From Paragordius varius (Eukaryota > Nematomorpha), in contig OZ176052.1 in the NCBI GenBank assembly GCA_964247055.1, positions 5,456,001 to 5,520,000 on the forward strand: a stretch of 64,000 nt of DNA. Direction: 5' to 3'. The notes below the pieces were generated by a model. That model saw only the letters and a program-made list of their open reading frames with translations. It ran no database searches and had not been told where the DNA came from. A program made the position numbers and the translations under genes. Of this stretch, positions 59,701-64,000 are shown in pieces (position 1 is the first letter of the stretch; each line of letters begins with the position of its first letter).

Positions 59701-60754
59701 CTTGCAAACATTTTGACCAAACGCAACATTTTTTTCAAGCAAAAACAACAATTTTTTTGCTAAATTAAAATAATTTTTTTATTTTATGGCAATTTAATTA
59801 TTAAGTATTTATTTTATTTTAAGTTAATGTAATTAAATTTTAGCGTTGAATTATAATTTTTATTGTTTTATCATCAATTAATGGTAAAATGATTGATTTT
59901 CAAACATTTTAATTATGGCCCATAAATTGCATTATTTGTAATTATTTTTTTTCTTTTACAACTTTAGTTTCACCTATAATCAATTTGTACATTTGCGCTT
60001 TAAGAGTGTCCTACATTTAAAGTTAGTTCTTGAACACTTTAACTTGGTCCTCCCATATTTTGTTTCTAACTTTTTTTAATGAAGTAATAAAATATTCATC
60101 TATCCTATCTTAAACCTATTCTCTTTATTTAACCTAAACTTTTAAATTAATATCAACTTTTTTTTGAGAACGTATGTTATTATTTTTTATAAAAAAATTT
60201 CTATATAAAAAAGATCTAAGTTTTTTGGGTTATAGATTGTTATATTTAGTTTAAAACATTAATAAGTTTATAATATTGTTATATTAAAGAAAATTAGTTC
60301 GCGAACAAAGTTGTTTTTACTAGGAAAATATTATTTAATGAATAAACTAATAAATGAAGATATTAGATTAATTATAAAAAAAAGATGATAACATACAATT
60401 GCATGCAAACTGCAAGAATTGTAAGGACCAACTTTAAATGAAGGACAACTTAAAGTTTTCAAGGAGACTCTTGAAATGTAAATTGTATAAATTGATTATA
60501 GGTGAAATTAAAGTTGTACAAAAAAATAATATAAATGAATAATGCCATTTATGGGCAAGTAACAGTTTGAAAATCAATTTATTATCAAAAATTGATGAAA
60601 TTAACGAAATTTAATTACATTAACTTAAAATAAAATAAAAACTTAATAATTAAATTGTCATAAAATAAAAAAAATTGTTTTTAATAAAAAAAAGTTGTCT
60701 TTGAATGAAAAAAATGGTTGCGTTTGCTTGGAAAATGTTGTTTTGCATGAAAAA

Positions 60755-60836
<82 letters not shown>

Positions 60837-60947
60837 TAAAGGTAAAATTATAATTATATAGACAAAAAGTCAAAACTAAAAGACAAATTTTTTTTAATGA
60901 AGCCATACTTTTTTAAATCTTGGTTTTTTATATTTAACCTAAATGAT

Positions 60948-60983
<36 letters not shown>

Positions 60984-63773
60984 AAGTCTTTTACCAATCC
61001 ACATCCTTTTTATAACCCAAAAATGGGTTACCATATTTACAAAAAAATATTTGTCTTTAAATTTTTACGTTTACTGTGTTTAATATAATATCATTAACCA
61101 ATACGAATAAATAGAAAACCCATGAATCAATTAAAGAAGAACCTAAACCCGCTGAAACGAATGACAATCTTAAAGTCTCTCATAAATCGCCTACACAAGT
61201 GAGTTACATAATTACAAATTATTTTGATTGATTTAGTTAAAAGAAAACTTTATATTTTTCATTTTATGAAAAAAAAAATGTTTTATGCTGTTAAGATCAA
61301 TGATATTGGAGAAAATGAAATCCCAACACCCGAAAAATTTGACCCCGATGATTATAACGAAGATGGACATGTAACCACAGATCATCGCGAAGATCAGTAA
61401 AAATTTTCACAATTTAATCTACATTTTATAATTCTTAATATTTTAAAATTACAAATCATTCATAACAATTAGTTTAGTTAACCCTTCATAATGACATTTG
61501 TGGCACATAGATGATTAACATCATGACCTTTGAAAATTTCAAGGTTCAGCTTTATTCAATAATACTAATTATGATTCTACTAATATATTTTAAAAATTGA
61601 TTAAATATACTTTTTTAGTGTTTTTGACTCATTTAATCAAACACCGAAATACCCACAAACTAGTAAAACACTCAACCATAAATAATTTTAACTGTAAACT
61701 AAAATACCTTTTTAAAAATCAAGGTGTATGAACATAAGCCTCATTAGTTTATAGGCGCGCTATAATTTCAAAAAAACGGGTTATTACATTCAAAAAACAT
61801 AAATGCCATAACCAGCTGTGTCTAACACAAATGGATTTGCGCGCCTCATTTTTCTCTCAAAAAATACGGCGGGACGCATTTGAAATATATGAACATTCAT
61901 ATATAATTTATTAGATTTTAAATATAAATATGATTGCAAAATTATGATTAGCATTTTTTTCTAGTTCTTGCCAATCGGGTCGATTTATTATTTGAAAAAT
62001 TGGTTGGGGAAATTTTAATTTTGTTATGATATTGTGAGTATGTTTTTGTAAATTATGAATTTTCAATTCTGTCCCAGGCTGCATATTTAACACCCCTGCT
62101 TAAATTAAAAAATGTATGCAAAATTAATCGTTTGATTTTTTAGTGATGAAACAGATCATATCGATGAGGAAGACGATGACGTTGAAGATACGAATGGGGC
62201 CTCAGATCAAAATAATTATCAACACAATAATCAAGGAGAAATATTGACTGGTATAAATTTAAATTTTATTTCAATATCCATGTAAATACTTTTATAGAGT
62301 CGCGTATTAAATTGATACCTGTATAAAATTTAAGATGGATAGTTATAAATGTTATGAGAAATTGTTGGGTTATTTTTTATATTAATTGAAAAAGAGTAAT
62401 GTTGAGCCAATACTTAAGCATAATTAACTTGAATTTTTAGCTTTGCGATAAATATTTAACAGAATATTTGTTTTACATTCATTGCATCTAGATTTAATCA
62501 TATTTTATATATTTTAGATAACACAGAACAGCCAGATATATTGCCATACGATGAGCCGACAAAACACTTGATATCGGGTAAACTTTTAAATTTTTTATTG
62601 AATTTTACAGAGGCCAACAAAATTCGCCAAAATTACGAGGATATTCGACAGAAACAAACCAATTTAGATAATGAATACAAGTATTAAAGTTTTTTGCAAA
62701 AAACAAAACATATATTTTAATGTGCGATATTTATCAATAGAAATGTTCGCAATTTCTTGGAAAGTGATATGGGTCCTCACTTGGAATTCTTGCATTTACG
62801 AGACCATTGCTATGAGTATAGGGATGAAAGGGGAGAGTATGTTTATAAACTTTGCCCGTTTAAAGATGCCATTCAAGAATCTATTAGTTCACATTCGCAA
62901 ACTAATATGGGGTAAGTTTTAGTTTTCTGTAATAATATTAATTTTCTTTCTAAATACATGACAATATGCATCTTAATGGTTGCCAACACTGTAGTTATGA
63001 AAAAAACAACAAAATGTTGAATAAACAATTATTTCCTTTCTTTTTTCCATGCACTCCTATATTGCAAATTGCCCTACTATAGTGTGAAATAAGCGATTAA
63101 GATCATATTTTATATTTTTTATGAACTTTTGAAAATAATTACAAAACATATATTAGTGATTTACTTTAATATATATCTCTATTTTATTTTATAAAGTCGA
63201 TGGCAAGGATTTCTCCCCAATGAACATGATCCAAATGACAAATATGCTTACATGAAATTCACAAATGGTCAACAATGCTGGAATGGACCTCAACGTTCAA
63301 CTAAAGTAACATTATTTTATTTGATTAGATTTTATGAATTTTTAATCAAAGCCACCATTTTTCATTCAGAATAAATTAAAACTCACTTATTTATAACTCA
63401 TAATTGTTTGAAAGTAAAAAAATTTGGTTGAAATATGATTTTTTAAAAAAAGATTGCATTTGAATAAAAAGGTGTTTAATTGAAAATTATTTTAGCAACA
63501 TTGCAATTTTAAAACATATTTCCCATTACTACCAATGTAATAATATATAAGGGTATACATTAATTTTAAACAATTATATATTGATTTCTACCTTTAAAAA
63601 ATATTAATACATAGGTTAAAATGATATGTGGGGTAGAGGATATGGTTATAAGCGTATCTGAACCCTCAAGATGTGAATATTATATGGAATTTCTGACACC
63701 GGCTAAATGTATCCCAATCGAACAAAGGAAAGATCTTCACCCCTACATAAATCATTTCAGGGATGAATTATAA
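56717..63773 (+). CDS. PRKCSH: Glucosidase II beta subunit (PRKCSH), 15 exons
   Basis: ER-lumen regulatory subunit of glucosidase II, which trims glucose from N-glycans. Exons: 56717-56792, 56816-56935, 57108-57203, 57267-57324, 57418-57665, 57907-57991, 58605-58833, 61115-61198, 61296-61396, 62144-62250, 62518-62577, 62611-62680, 62741-62911, 63197-63305, 63615-63773; 590 aa. A signal peptide MLILTLLLLSKFNLFESS is followed by two LDL-receptor class A-like repeats (DDYCDCEDGTDEPG, NDGVCDCCDGSDEY). A coiled coil spans about 118-215. A perfect EF-hand loop (D222, D224, N226, G227 to E233) follows, then an acidic Asn-rich linker. The C-terminal MRH lectin region has CYEYRDERGEYVYKLCPF, GRWQGF, GQQCWNGPQRST and PSRCEYYMEFLTPAKC. 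The last four residues are RDEL, the ER retrieval signal. Introns 1 and 11 are 23 and 33 nt; intron 7 is 2.3 kb and holds a fold-back element. Confidence 0.95.
56793..56815 (+). other. 23-nt intron, glucosidase II beta intron 1
   Basis: GTTATTTGTT... to AATTTAG. It lies just after the signal peptide. Its removal joins GLQFEK to LPFYENRDG in frame; unspliced, the frame is lost. Confidence 0.85.
59688..60762. repeat. Fold-back element in glucosidase II beta intron 7
   Basis: Inverted arms of about 350-370 bp (about 59688-60060 and 60405-60762), centred near 60230. Matching blocks include ATTTTATG(G/A)CAATTTAATTA, TTTTAAGTTAATGTAATTAA, TTGATTTTCAAAC, GCCCATAAAT and TTTCACCTATAATCAATTT. The right end runs into a long (TA)n tract. 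Non-coding. Confidence 0.82.
60757..60829. repeat. (TA)n microsatellite, about 35 units
   Basis: An uninterrupted run of TA starting at the tip of the fold-back arm. A second shorter run lies at 60951-60980. The open frame with repeated Ile-Tyr here is this repeat and not a gene. Confidence 0.95.
62578..62610 (+). other. 33-nt intron, glucosidase II beta intron 11
   Basis: GTAAACTTTT... to TTTTACAG. Its removal joins PTKHLIS to EANKIRQNYEDI, the family's YDE...A...R..Y helix. Confidence 0.85.
62977..63095. repeat. MITE family 1, copy 4, reversed and short
   Basis: Read on the minus strand it gives CACACTATAGTAGGGCAATT (family CACATTATTGTTGGCCAAT), then AACATTTTGTTGTTTTTTTC, and ends ACTACAGTGTTGGCAACC. 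It is older than copy 1. It lies in the intron between exons 13 and 14 of glucosidase II beta. Confidence 0.6.
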
Positions 63774-64000
63774 GACGCTATGAAAAACATTTTTATGTCT
63801 CGCTTATGTCAACACACAAGCTGACAATAATATAATATTGATTGACACCTATTATAAAGACCTACCTATCTATCTATACCTGTGATTAAAGTTTGCTGCA
63901 TGATTCATTATTTTATGCATAGACAGTATAAGTGTATAATGTATACTTTATTGGACCAAATATAAATAATCTGTATACATTATATGTATGGTATTATTAT
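63774..64000. other. 3' flank of glucosidase II beta
   Basis: AT-rich sequence after the stop codon. No canonical AATAAA was seen close to the stop; ATTAAA at about 63884 could serve as the polyadenylation signal. Confidence 0.35.

Noticed and set aside
60658-60906. Open frame with long Ile-Tyr repeat
   Set aside because: It is translation of the (TA)n microsatellite.
1-64000. CRISPR array, bacterial operons, ribosome binding sites
   Set aside because: No regular spacer-repeat array was seen and all genes are intron-containing eukaryotic genes.

Overview
The window reads as AT-rich nuclear DNA of an animal. Introns are spliceosomal (GT...AG), stop codons fit the standard code, and the genes are animal-type: presenilin, metaxin, DMAP1, glutamate carboxypeptidase II, glucosidase II beta with a C-terminal RDEL, thioredoxin and a seven-helix receptor. 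The mobile DNA is also animal-type: mariner, two kinds of hAT, and an RTE/BovB-like LINE. The most striking property is intron size. Thirteen introns are only 22-33 nt long and lie beside others of hundreds to thousands of nt. Introns that small are, to my knowledge, reported in very few animals, dicyemid mesozoans being the example I recall. I treat that as a hint, not an identification; the species is not fixed by this sequence.

Layout, left to right. 1-3.1 kb: a tRNA-headed SINE and a mariner fossil. 3.2-5.2 kb (minus): a three-exon gene for a 562-aa protein I do not recognise. 8.6-16.2 kb (minus): DMAP1, 13 exons, with a LINE nested in a mariner inside intron 9. 16.4-27.2 kb: a transposon and repeat zone with no host gene. 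It holds an old ZMYM/TTF-type hAT, a 0.93-kb inverted-repeat element, a young 2.74-kb hAT with perfect 8-bp target duplications, a mariner fossil, a satellite-like array and a 1.1-kb fold-back element. 29.1-29.5 kb (minus): thioredoxin. 29.6-38.2 kb (plus): presenilin, nine exons, with a nearly intact LINE in intron 3. 38.8-42.9 kb (minus): metaxin, six exons, with an inverted LINE copy in intron 4. 43.0-52.3 kb (plus): glutamate carboxypeptidase II, 16 exons. 52.9-54.6 kb (minus): a divergent receptor. 56.7-63.8 kb (plus): glucosidase II beta, 15 exons.

Gene models were built by hand from homology to remembered family sequences, splice-site phase and total frame. Every multi-exon model sums to a multiple of three. 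Two gene pairs are head-to-head with very short gaps (thioredoxin/presenilin 88 bp, metaxin/carboxypeptidase 127 bp). This shows a compact ancestral layout later inflated by transposons and MITEs, mostly inside introns. The genes are not a pathway: they are housekeeping and membrane proteins acting in the ER, mitochondrial outer membrane, nucleus and cell surface.
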